From NCBI GenBank assembly GCA_945861915.1, contig CAMAWK010000012.1:1-26761 (forward strand): DNA of 26,761 nucleotides, given 5' to 3'. Below are positions 1-6,794 of this stretch, one piece after another (within the stretch, counting starts at the first letter, position 1; every line of letters begins with the position of its first letter). The stretch is from Flavobacterium psychrophilum. Lineage in GTDB: Bacteria; Bacteroidota; Bacteroidia; Flavobacteriales; Flavobacteriaceae. The position numbers and the translations under genes were made by a program. The notes below the pieces were generated by a model, which was not told the origin of the DNA, ran no database searches, and was given only the letters and a program-made list of their open reading frames with translations.

Positions 1-783
1 TGAAGAACAATTATCAGTTGAACCATTATCTATTTGACTTGGCGTAATTACAACATTACCCGTACCATCTAAACTCACCGTAATATCTTGCGTAATCTCA
101 GTAGGCGCAGTAACATCATCTAATGTTATAGTAAAAGATTCTGAAGAAACATTTCCGTAATCATCAACAGCTGACAATACAATTAGTTGCGTTGTACCAT
201 CATTCGATAATATCGTACCAACAGCTGGAGATTGTATTACAACAACACCTCCACAATCATCTGTAGCCGTAATTAAACCTGTATAATCCGGAACAGTAAA
301 TTCGCAACCAGCAGTAGCGCTAATATTTTCTACAATGTTAGGCAAAGGTAAAGTTGTACTTATAATTGGATCAGTTACATCCTCGAAAGTTACTGTAAAC
401 GTGGTAGAAGTCGACAAATTTGGCGTCGGCACCCCCACATCAGAGACAGTTAACGTAATCGTAACAATTCCAGACGTGACTGAATCAGGCGTTACATTAA
501 TTGCTCGCAAAATACCAGTTGGATCTTGTGAATAAGTAAAGGTAACGTCAGGACCACCTGGATTACCAAGAAGGTCGGTTTTTGTAAAAGTAGCGTCCAC
601 TACCAAAAAAGGAGCAGGAGTATTAATATCCGTCACCTGATACTGAATGTTCGCGGCTACATAACCTGGACAATCTATCCTGTTAAGAGGCGGAACTTGG
701 TAAACCGGCGCTGTATTCTGACCGTTAATCGTATTAAAAAATACGGATAGAATACCCATAAATAATAATAATTTTAATTTCAT
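1..783 (-). CDS. Secreted HYR/Ig-like repeat protein, N-terminal part (runs off the window)
   Basis: Open reading frame read on the minus strand from ATG at 783 with no stop before the window edge, so 261 residues are visible and the C-terminus is missing. Residues 1-21 are a signal peptide (MKLK, hydrophobic stretch, ending TING before QN). Residues about 25-130 look like an Ig/cadherin-like domain. Residues about 133-222 fit a HYR domain, with ATDDCGG and a late SAVDDYGNVSSESFTITLDD segment. From about 222 a second repeat type begins (DVTAPTEITQDITVSLDG, then NGSTDNC). Proteins built this way in Flavobacterium are often very long, exported by type IX secretion, and act as adhesins or cell-surface matrix proteins; the adhesin role here is inference because the C-terminal sorting domain is not visible. 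Confidence is high that it is a secreted repeat protein and low for its exact role. Confidence 0.8.
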   Translation of the reverse strand, partial: MKLKLLLFMGILSVFFNTINGQNTAPVYQVPPLNRIDCPGYVAANIQYQVTDINTPAPFLVVDATFTKTDLLGNPGGPDVTFTYSQDPTGILRAINVTPDSVTSGIVTITLTVSDVGVPTPNLSTSTTFTVTFEDVTDPIISTTLPLPNIVENISATAGCEFTVPDYTGLITATDDCGGVVVIQSPAVGTILSNDGTTQLIVLSAVDDYGNVSSESFTITLDDVTAPTEITQDITVSLDGTGNVVITPSQIDNGSTDNCSS

Positions 784-950
784 AATTATAGTTTTTAAAT
801 TTTAAGCAAATGAACAATAAATATTTATAATAAACAAGCTAAAAAACTTAAAAAATCGATGAAATGCAAATTTTAACCTATAAAATACCTTAAATTTTAA
901 TAAATTTATGAATAAACTATTACTAAAATACTCATTATCAATATTTTAAT

Positions 951-1013
951 ATGTTAAATGGTGTTAAAAACTATTTTGTTAGTTTTTATTTATTTAATAT
1001 AACTATTTAACAT
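951..1013. other. Nested inverted repeat, possible structured RNA or terminator
   Basis: ATGTTAAAT at 951-959 is perfectly complementary to ATTTAACAT at 1005-1013. Inside it, TAAAAACTA at 965-973 is perfectly complementary to TAGTTTTTA at 980-988 with a 6-base loop. The inner hairpin is followed on the plus strand by a T-rich stretch, as in an intrinsic terminator, but no plus-strand gene precedes it. The AT-rich background makes chance pairing easier, so this is a candidate only. Confidence 0.35.
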
Positions 1014-1283
1014 CCAGATTTATAAGTAAAAATAAGAATAAATAGAAATTTTAGATTTTTAATTGAACAACCAACTATATTCTATCATAGATCTTATATA
1101 GTGCTTTACGCTAAATAAAAAAACCAAAAGAATTTCTAAAAATAGAGATATAGTATCTTTCTAAATTATATTTAAAAAAAAGATTTTCTAAGGGTAATTT
1201 ATATAGGTATAATTTTTTTGATATAAATGATAAAAAAATCGGCTCGAAACAAAAACAATAAATCGATTTACATTAATAAAATT

Positions 1284-1291
1284 TATATTTG
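1284..1291 (+). promoter_or_regulatory. Bacteroidota -7 box upstream of purK
   Basis: TATATTTG matches the Bacteroidota -7 consensus TAnnTTTG and is followed by C. It lies 47 bases before the preferred purK start at 1339. No good TTTG box is visible about 19 bases upstream, so the -33 element is weak or absent. Confidence 0.5.
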
Positions 1292-1338
1292 CAGAATTCA
1301 ATTGAAATCACTTTTTGGATTCAACAAAATTAATGCTA

Positions 1339-2499
1339 ATGAACTATTTCTCTTCTGATTTTAAATTGGGGATTCTTGGTGGCGGACAATTAGGCAAAAT
1401 GCTTTTGTTCGAAACCCGTAAATTCGACATTCAAACCTATGTTTTAGATCCAAGCGATGAAGCTCCGTGTAAAATTGCTTGTAACCAATTCTTTCAAGGA
1501 AGTTTGATGGATTTTGATACCGTATATAATTTCGGAAAAAAGGTGGATGTTTTGACTTTCGAAATTGAACTAGTCAATCTTGAGGCCATGAAAAAACTTG
1601 AAAACGAGGGTTTAAAAGTGTTTCCCTCTCCCAAAACCTTACAATTGATTCAAAATAAAGGAATTCAAAAAGAGTTTTATGTCAAAAATGGAATTCCGAC
1701 AGCTCCTTTTCAAAAATTTTCTAATTTAGAAAATCTCAAATCTGCAATCTGCAATCTAAAATCTAAAATCAGCCTGCCTTTTATATGGAAATGCACCGAA
1801 TTTGGATATGATGGCAACGGAGTAAAAGTGGTACGAGCCATCGAGGATTTAGATAATTTACCGAATGTTGAATGCATAGCCGAAGAAATGATTGCTTTCA
1901 AGAACGAGTTGGCTGTTATTGTTTGTCGCAATCCATCGGGCGAAGTAAAAACATACCCCGTGGTCGAAATGGAATTTCACCCCGAAGCGAATCAAGTAGA
2001 ATATGTACTTTGTCCCGCTAGAATTGACGAAAAAGTAGCTCAAAAAGCACAAGAAATAGCATTAAAAGTTTCTGCAACATTTAATCATGTGGGGCTTCTA
2101 GCTGTTGAAATGTTTCAAACCAACGATGATGAAATATTAGTAAATGAAGTAGCACCTCGCCCACACAATTCAGGTCATTACAGTATTGAAGCAAGTTACA
2201 CTTCGCAATTTGAGAATCATTTAAGAGCCATTTTAGATTTACCTCTTGGAAATTGCGACAGTAAAGTAGCCGGAATTATGGTTAACTTGGTAGGTGAAGA
2301 CGGTTTTTCTGGAAATGTAATCTATAAAAACATCGAAACTATTTTAGGTTGGAACGGTGTAACACCTCATATTTACGGAAAAAAAGAAACAAGACCGTTC
2401 CGAAAAATGGGACACGTGACCATTGTGAATGAAGACATTGCAATAGCACGAAAAATTGCTGAAGATGTGAAGAAAACAATTAGAGTAATTTCTAAATAA
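1339..2499 (+). CDS. purK: N5-carboxyaminoimidazole ribonucleotide synthase
   Basis: ATP-grasp enzyme that converts AIR, ATP and bicarbonate to N5-CAIR in purine synthesis; the product passes to PurE, encoded next. The N-terminal dinucleotide-like motif LGILGGGQLGKM is at residues about 10-21, followed by the ATP-grasp core with KCTEFGYDGNGV and the metal/ATP segment LLAVEMFQ...ILVNEVAPRPHNSGHY typical of PurK. The frame is open from a TTG at 1315, but ATG 1339 gives MNYFSSDFKLGILGGG, the start I expect for the family; ATG 1333 is the alternative. With ATG 1339 the protein is 386 residues, near the family's 350-390. Residues about 131-145 are encoded by six tandem heptamers, an oddity treated as a separate finding. 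Identification is confident. Confidence 0.95.
   Translation: MNYFSSDFKLGILGGGQLGKMLLFETRKFDIQTYVLDPSDEAPCKIACNQFFQGSLMDFDTVYNFGKKVDVLTFEIELVNLEAMKKLENEGLKVFPSPKTLQLIQNKGIQKEFYVKNGIPTAPFQKFSNLENLKSAICNLKSKISLPFIWKCTEFGYDGNGVKVVRAIEDLDNLPNVECIAEEMIAFKNELAVIVCRNPSGEVKTYPVVEMEFHPEANQVEYVLCPARIDEKVAQKAQEIALKVSATFNHVGLLAVEMFQTNDDEILVNEVAPRPHNSGHYSIEASYTSQFENHLRAILDLPLGNCDSKVAGIMVNLVGEDGFSGNVIYKNIETILGWNGVTPHIYGKKETRPFRKMGHVTIVNEDIAIARKIAEDVKKTIRVISK
1731..1772 (+). repeat. Six tandem heptamers inside purK
   Basis: AAATCTC, AAATCTG, CAATCTG, CAATCTA, AAATCTA and AAATCAG follow each other without a gap. The 42 bases equal 14 codons, so the reading frame is kept. The protein shows a matching 7-residue period, NLKSAIC then NLKSKIS, because three 7-base units make seven codons. 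It resembles heptamer arrays otherwise seen between genes. Confidence 0.8.
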
Positions 2500-2501
2500 T
2501 A

Positions 2502-2600
2502 AAAAGATTAAATGATTAAAAGATTAAAAGAAGGTAAAATTACAGCCTACTATTTTTGACTAAATCTTTAAATTATTTAATTTTAAAATCTTTAAATAAA
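2502..2600. repeat. Opposed octamer arrays in the purK-purE spacer
   Basis: At 2502-2533 four 8-base units are seen: AAAAGATT, AAATGATT, AAAAGATT, AAAAGAAG. At 2561-2600 the opposite strand carries the related units AAAGATTT and AAATAATT with the same 8-base period. The two arrays are imperfect reverse complements, so the 105-base spacer could fold into a long weak hairpin between the two genes. Confidence 0.55.
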
Positions 2601-2604
2601 TAAA

Positions 2605-3090
2605 ATGAAAGTAGCCATCATCATGGGAAGCATATCTGATATGCCCGTAATGCAAGAAGCCATCGACATCCTCAAAGGATTTGATATAGAAACCGAAGTC
2701 GATATTGTATCGGCACATCGCACACCCGAAAAATTGTTTGATTTTAGCAAAAATGCTCACAATCGCGGTATATCGGTAATTATTGCTGGAGCAGGCGGAG
2801 CGGCGCATTTGCCGGGAATGGTAGCCTCTATGAGTCCACTGCCTGTAATTGGCGTACCCGTAAAATCGAGTAATTCTATTGATGGTTGGGATTCAGTTTT
2901 GTCTATTTTACAAATGCCAGGGGGAGTTCCTGTGGCGACTGTAGCTCTAAACGGAGCCAAAAACGCTGGGATTCTAGCCGCGCAAATTATCGCGACTTCA
3001 GACAAATGCGTTTTAGACAAAATAATGCTTTACAAAGAAGGTTTGAAAGAAAGCGTGAACAAATCATCCGAAGGCTTAAAAGGCAAATAA
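2605..3090 (+). CDS. purE: N5-carboxyaminoimidazole ribonucleotide mutase
   Basis: Class I PurE, which moves the carboxyl group of N5-CAIR to give CAIR in purine synthesis. The 161-residue length is that of the bacterial class I enzyme. Visible motifs are the N-terminal IIMGSISDMPVMQEA phosphate-binding segment, the SAHRTPEKL segment with the catalytic histidine, and GAGGAAHLPGMVASMSPLPV, followed by GVPVKS and PGGVPVATV. It lies 105 bases behind purK in the same direction, the usual purine pair, and probably shares its transcript. The start is the ATG just before KVAIIMGS; no alternative is needed. Confidence 0.96.
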   Translation: MKVAIIMGSISDMPVMQEAIDILKGFDIETEVDIVSAHRTPEKLFDFSKNAHNRGISVIIAGAGGAAHLPGMVASMSPLPVIGVPVKSSNSIDGWDSVLSILQMPGGVPVATVALNGAKNAGILAAQIIATSDKCVLDKIMLYKEGLKESVNKSSEGLKGK

Positions 3091-3115
3091 ATCAATACCC
3101 TTTTCAGTTTATTTG

Positions 3116-3194
3116 TAGCTTTTTCCAGCTATTCGTTACAATCTTTTCTTTTTTAAAGAAAAAAGAAAAGGATTTCCACTGCTATCGGGGCTAG
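3116..3194. repeat. Structured dispersed-type element behind purE
   Basis: A perfect 12-base inverted repeat pairs 3143-3154 (CTTTTCTTTTTT) with 3159-3170 around the loop AAAG. It is flanked on the left by AGCTATTCGTTACAATC (3127-3143) and on the right by GATTTCCACTGCTATCGGGG (3171-3190). TAGC at 3116-3119 can pair with GCTA at 3190-3193. I recall near-identical right-hand flanks in intergenic regions of other flavobacteria, which I cannot verify here. It may also serve as the purE terminator. Confidence 0.5.
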
Positions 3195-3235
3195 AATATC
3201 AATAAATTCGAGTACTTCCTGCATTGTTTTTTTTT

Positions 3236-3307
3236 AAACCCTGTTGGTCTGTTTTCAAAATCAAAATTACTTTTTAATCCCTACAAGGTTTAAAAAAACC
3301 TTGTAGG
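3236..3307. repeat. Palindromic repeat with a degenerate half copy, before the M3 peptidase
   Basis: CCTACAAGGTTT at 3280-3291 and AAACCTTGTAGG at 3296-3307 form a perfect 12-base stem with an AAAA loop. At 3236-3247, AAACCCTGTTGG matches the right arm with two differences, suggesting a decayed second copy. The stem ends 14 bases before the peptidase start, so it lies in that gene's leader or just upstream. Confidence 0.65.
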
Positions 3308-3321
3308 AAAACGAACAAATA

Positions 3322-5349
3322 ATGAACTTACTCACAAAACATTTCGAAACCAAACACAACACAGCACCATTTTCTCAGATTCAACTCTCAGATTATCAAC
3401 CTGCTTTTATTCAAACGATTGCAGATGCAAAAGCTGAAATTGAAACTATCATAAAAAATCCTGAGGCTCCAACTTTTGAGAATACAATTGAAGCTTTGGA
3501 GTTTTCAGGTGAATCTTTAGACCGTTTGTCATCAATATTTTTTAATCTAAATTCCGCAGAAACTAGTGACGAAATGCAAAAAATCGCTCAAGAAGTATCG
3601 CCTCTTTTAACAGAATTTAGCAACGATATTACTTTAAATATTGACTTATTCAACAGAATTAAAGCCGTTTACGAACAAAAAGATCAATTAAATTTATCAA
3701 CCGAACAAGCTACATTATTAGATAAAAAATTCAAAGGGTTTTCTAGAAATGGAGCGTTGCTCAATGAAGAAGATAAATTGAAATTGCGTGAAATTGATAC
3801 CGAACTCGCCAAATTGAAGCTCACTTTTAGCGAAAATGTTTTAGCCGAAACCAATAATTATCAGCTGCACATCACAAACGAAAGTGATCTCAAAGGACTT
3901 CCCGAAGGAGCAATTGAAGCCGCAAAAGGATTAGCAAAAAGCAAGGATTTAGAAGGCTGGATTTTTACGCTGGATTACCCAAGTTATATTCCGTTTGTTA
4001 CCTATGCCGACAATCGCGAATTGCGAAAAGAAATAACGATTGCCGCAGGCAAAAAAGCGTTTCAAAACAACGAATTCGATAATCAAGAAATCACGCTGAA
4101 AATAGCCAAATTGCGCCACGAAAGAGCGAATTTATTGGGTTACGAAACTCATTCCCATTTCGTTTTAGAAGAACGAATGGCGCAAAACCCAGAAACGGTT
4201 CAGTCATTTTTGACTGATTTACTAACCAAAGCTAAACCAGCAGCCGAGAGAGAATTTGCCGAATTACAGACTTTTGCAAACGAACTCGACGGAATTGACC
4301 AACTTGAAAAATGGGATGGAGCCTATTATTCTGAAAAATTGAAGCAAAGATTATTCAATTTGGATGACGAATTGTTAAAACCTTATTTTCAGTTGGAAAA
4401 CGTGTTAAATGGCGCTTTTACAGTTGCCAATAAATTATTCGGATTGACTTTTACCGAAATTTTTGATATTGACAAATACCACGAGGAAGTTATAACCTAC
4501 CAAGTAAAAGACGAATTCGGAGAATTGGTGACTATTTTCTACGCCGATTTCTTCCCACGAAAAGGCAAACGAAATGGTGCTTGGATGACCAGTTTTAAAT
4601 CGCAATCAATTAAAAATGGCGTAAACGAACGCCCGCATGTTTCAAACGTGTGCAATTTTACCAAACCAACTGAAACTAAACCGTCATTATTGACATTCAA
4701 TGAAGTAACGACCTTATTTCACGAATTTGGTCACGGCTTGCATGGCATGTTAGCCAACACAACCTATCCAAGTTTGTCGGGAACATCGGTTGCTTGGGAT
4801 TTTGTTGAATTACCAAGCCAAATCATGGAAAATTGGTGCTACGAACCCGAAGCGTTAGCTTTGTTTGCCAAACATTATGAAACGGGCGAAATTATTCCGC
4901 AAGAATATGTTGAAAAAATTAAGGAAAGCGCTAGTTTTCAAGAAGGAATGGCAACACTTCGTCAGATCAGTTTTGGGTTGTTAGACATGGGGTTTCATAG
5001 CAACAATCCAACTGCAATTACAGATATAAAATCGTTTGAAAAATCGGCTTTTGAAAACACTTCTTTTTTTCCTGATGTAGCCGAAAATTGCATGTCGGTT
5101 TCCTTCTCTCATATTTTTGCAGGAGGTTATTCTTCAGGATATTACAGCTACAAATGGGCTGAAGTTTTAGATGCAGATGCTTTTGCTTATTTTCAAGAAA
5201 AAGGTATTTTCAATAAAGAAGTAGCGACAAAATTCAAGGAAAATATTCTCTCAAAAGGCGGCACTGAATTACCGATGGAATTGTATAAACGCTTTAGCGG
5301 ACAAGAACCAAAAGTGGATGCTTTATTGAAGAGAGCGGGGTTGGTTTAG
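3322..5349 (+). CDS. M3 family metallopeptidase (peptidyl-dipeptidase Dcp / oligopeptidase A type)
   Basis: Zinc oligopeptidase of the thimet family, which degrades short peptides. The zinc motif HEFGH is at residues 467-471, inside TLFHEFGHGLHGML, with the downstream third zinc ligand expected in ELPSQIMENW. The C-terminal substrate-binding segment YSSGYYSYKWAEVLDADAF is typical of M3 enzymes. At 675 residues it is close to the 680 of E. coli Dcp and OpdA. No signal peptide is visible (MNLLTKHFETKH), so it is probably cytoplasmic. It stands alone, between the palindromic repeat and a small membrane protein gene. Whether it acts as dipeptidase (Dcp) or endopeptidase (OpdA) cannot be decided from motifs. 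Confidence 0.93.
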   Translation: MNLLTKHFETKHNTAPFSQIQLSDYQPAFIQTIADAKAEIETIIKNPEAPTFENTIEALEFSGESLDRLSSIFFNLNSAETSDEMQKIAQEVSPLLTEFSNDITLNIDLFNRIKAVYEQKDQLNLSTEQATLLDKKFKGFSRNGALLNEEDKLKLREIDTELAKLKLTFSENVLAETNNYQLHITNESDLKGLPEGAIEAAKGLAKSKDLEGWIFTLDYPSYIPFVTYADNRELRKEITIAAGKKAFQNNEFDNQEITLKIAKLRHERANLLGYETHSHFVLEERMAQNPETVQSFLTDLLTKAKPAAEREFAELQTFANELDGIDQLEKWDGAYYSEKLKQRLFNLDDELLKPYFQLENVLNGAFTVANKLFGLTFTEIFDIDKYHEEVITYQVKDEFGELVTIFYADFFPRKGKRNGAWMTSFKSQSIKNGVNERPHVSNVCNFTKPTETKPSLLTFNEVTTLFHEFGHGLHGMLANTTYPSLSGTSVAWDFVELPSQIMENWCYEPEALALFAKHYETGEIIPQEYVEKIKESASFQEGMATLRQISFGLLDMGFHSNNPTAITDIKSFEKSAFENTSFFPDVAENCMSVSFSHIFAGGYSSGYYSYKWAEVLDADAFAYFQEKGIFNKEVATKFKENILSKGGTELPMELYKRFSGQEPKVDALLKRAGLV

Positions 5350-5449
5350 ATTAGAATAATTTTTGAAAAGATACTAAAAAAAGACTCTTTGGTATATTTT
5401 CTAAAATAAGCTTTCATTTTTTTTCTGAAAGTAAAAACAATAAAGCACA

Positions 5450-5821
5450 ATGAAAAAATTGAACTTTGGAAACTTAGCTATAATTATCTCGCTAATCATT
5501 AGCTTATTATTGAGTCAATTTAATTCTAATTTTGTCATGATACCATTTATTCTTGGTTTATATATATTGCCATTGTATCAATTACTAATAGGATTAATTT
5601 GGCTTGGCGATACGAAAGAAAATAAAAAAATTAAATACTACTTCTTAGGTGTTTTGAGCTATTTTCTTCTAATGTTTTGCTTTTCATCACTACATAATAT
5701 TCTTGATAATCAAAAATTAATTGAAAATATAGTATCAATATTTGGAATTTCAATACCAATTATACTCGCCCTATATTTTACTTACATACTTAATCAATAT
5801 GCCCGAGAGAAAAATCAATAG
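5450..5821 (+). CDS. Small membrane protein of unknown function
   Basis: 123 residues, not recognised. Four hydrophobic segments are visible at about residues 8-25, 28-53, 65-82 and 92-114, separated by short lysine-rich loops (GDTKENKKIKYY after the second). There is no signal-peptide cleavage site and no charged catalytic-looking motif. The start is the first ATG of the frame, MKKLNFG, with A-rich sequence before it. It lies 100 bases behind the peptidase gene and converges on the UbiA-like gene. Codon use looks like that of the neighbours. I am sure it is membrane-embedded but give it no function. Confidence 0.65.
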   Translation: MKKLNFGNLAIIISLIISLLLSQFNSNFVMIPFILGLYILPLYQLLIGLIWLGDTKENKKIKYYFLGVLSYFLLMFCFSSLHNILDNQKLIENIVSIFGISIPIILALYFTYILNQYAREKNQ

Positions 5822-5849
5822 ATTGTTGTACAAAGGGATTCACCAATTT

Positions 5850-5868
5850 TAGCTCCTATTGGAGGCTA
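5850..5868. terminator. Possible shared hairpin between convergent genes
   Basis: TAGCTCC at 5850-5856 can pair with GGAGGCTA at 5861-5868 with one bulged G and a TATT loop. It sits in the 54-base gap between two genes that end towards each other. There is no clear T-run on either side, so termination is only a possibility. Confidence 0.25.
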
Positions 5869-5875
5869 ACACACA

Positions 5876-6655
5876 TTAATATTTTAAAAAAAATAAAATT
5901 ATTAACCACCACAAAATCGGTACGCTCTCCACCCAAAAGGAAGTATAGTATTTAGTTCTTTTTAAGTCAGCAAAATGAATAGATAGAATCGTAATCATCG
6001 CAATTGGCAATACCAAAAAGTTAGGATTTGATTTTAAAAACTCTAAAATCATAAAAGGAAGTATCAATAGAATTCCAAATAACTTAACAGCATCAATACC
6101 ATATAATTGAGGTAGGGTATTCAGGGAAGTATCATCTGTTTTGCTATCCATAATTTCAAACGGAATGAGCAAACTCGTTAGTAGTAAAAAACGTTGAATG
6201 AAACTGATATAAAATTCAGAGGGAAACCATTTTTGGCATTGAAAAGGAATATAAACTGTAATAAAAGTGACCGTAAAGCTCACCAAAAAAAGCTTTAACC
6301 AACCATATTTCCTCAAAAAAGGATATAATACAACAAAAACTCCCGAAACTATCAGTAGTATTTGAATAGAAAAATCTAAATGCCAAAACGAGATCAAAAA
6401 ACAAATTCCAGCTAAAGCACATACAACTACAATAGCAAAATAGCGGTTCGAACGAAAAAAACCTTTTTTAAAAACGTCATAATATTTCAAAAAATTGTAG
6501 CCTAAAATTGTCCCAAAAAAAACAGTTGCTGAAAAATGGTTAATTGAAGATAACTGATTTGAAAAAATGGTGATTTTCATCAGACAATAAACTGCAAAAG
6601 CCACGTGAATACTAGATTCAATATAAAAATCGACTATTTTTTTTAGGAAACGCAT
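5876..6655 (-). CDS. UbiA prenyltransferase-like membrane protein with degenerate first motif
   Basis: 259 residues with about eight or nine hydrophobic segments. Two places resemble UbiA-family prenyltransferases. GYNFLKYYD at residues 52-60 sits where the first Asp-rich motif NDxxDxxxD would be, keeping N54 and D60 but lacking the other aspartates. FEIMDSKTDDTSLNTLPQLYG at 166-186 matches the second motif, with E167, D170 and D174 followed by the typical TLP and G. UbiA proteins join prenyl chains to aromatic or other acceptors in the membrane. With motif one incomplete, this may be a divergent or inactive member. It is transcribed divergently from gcvP, and a promoter box ends 4 bases before its ATG. 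Confidence 0.6.
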   Translation of the reverse strand: MRFLKKIVDFYIESSIHVAFAVYCLMKITIFSNQLSSINHFSATVFFGTILGYNFLKYYDVFKKGFFRSNRYFAIVVVCALAGICFLISFWHLDFSIQILLIVSGVFVVLYPFLRKYGWLKLFLVSFTVTFITVYIPFQCQKWFPSEFYISFIQRFLLLTSLLIPFEIMDSKTDDTSLNTLPQLYGIDAVKLFGILLILPFMILEFLKSNPNFLVLPIAMITILSIHFADLKRTKYYTSFWVESVPILWWLIILFFLKY

Positions 6656-6659
6656 TGAG

Positions 6660-6667
6660 CAAAAATA
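6660..6667 (-). promoter_or_regulatory. -7 box directly before the UbiA-like gene
   Basis: Read on the minus strand, TATTTTTG fits TAnnTTTG and is followed by C. Its last G is only 4 bases before the ATG at 6655, so transcription would start at or next to the start codon. No clear -33 box was seen. Confidence 0.45.
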
Positions 6668-6753
6668 ACCAAACTGTTAATAAGTACCCATTTTAGTTGA
6701 AAGATTAATACAAATCAAACAATTGTTCAGTCTTCATTTCTTCAATTTATATT

Positions 6754-6761
6754 TAAATTTG
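6754..6761 (+). promoter_or_regulatory. -7 box upstream of gcvP
   Basis: TAAATTTG followed by C fits the Bacteroidota TAnnTTTG consensus. It lies 33 bases before the ATG at 6795. Its presence inside the N-terminally extended open frame supports the shorter start for gcvP. Confidence 0.55.
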
Positions 6762-6794
6762 CACTTTGAAAAAATCATATTTTTTTACCGTTAC

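Larger units (their letters stand above)
784..1338. other. Long AT-rich intergenic region between divergent genes
   Basis: No convincing gene lies in these 555 bases. The region is extremely AT-rich with A and T runs in all frames. It must hold the promoter of the minus-strand HYR protein (no clear TAnnTTTG box seen for it) and that of purK (box at 1284-1291). It also holds a nested pair of perfect 9-base inverted repeats at 951-1013, listed separately. Nothing else was recognised. Confidence 0.6.

Noticed and set aside
335..535. 66-codon plus-strand frame with a valine- and threonine-rich product
   Set aside because: It is the antisense of the HYR protein, whose signal peptide and domains read clearly on the minus strand.
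2886..3194. 102-codon open frame overlapping purE and the structured element
   Set aside because: It lies in another frame of purE and its end is formed by the repeat element; the protein is basic and featureless, so it is a shadow frame.
5411..5431. CTTTCA/TGAAAG hairpin behind the M3 peptidase gene
   Set aside because: Only six pairs with a 9-base poly-T loop and no downstream T-run; not supportable as a terminator.
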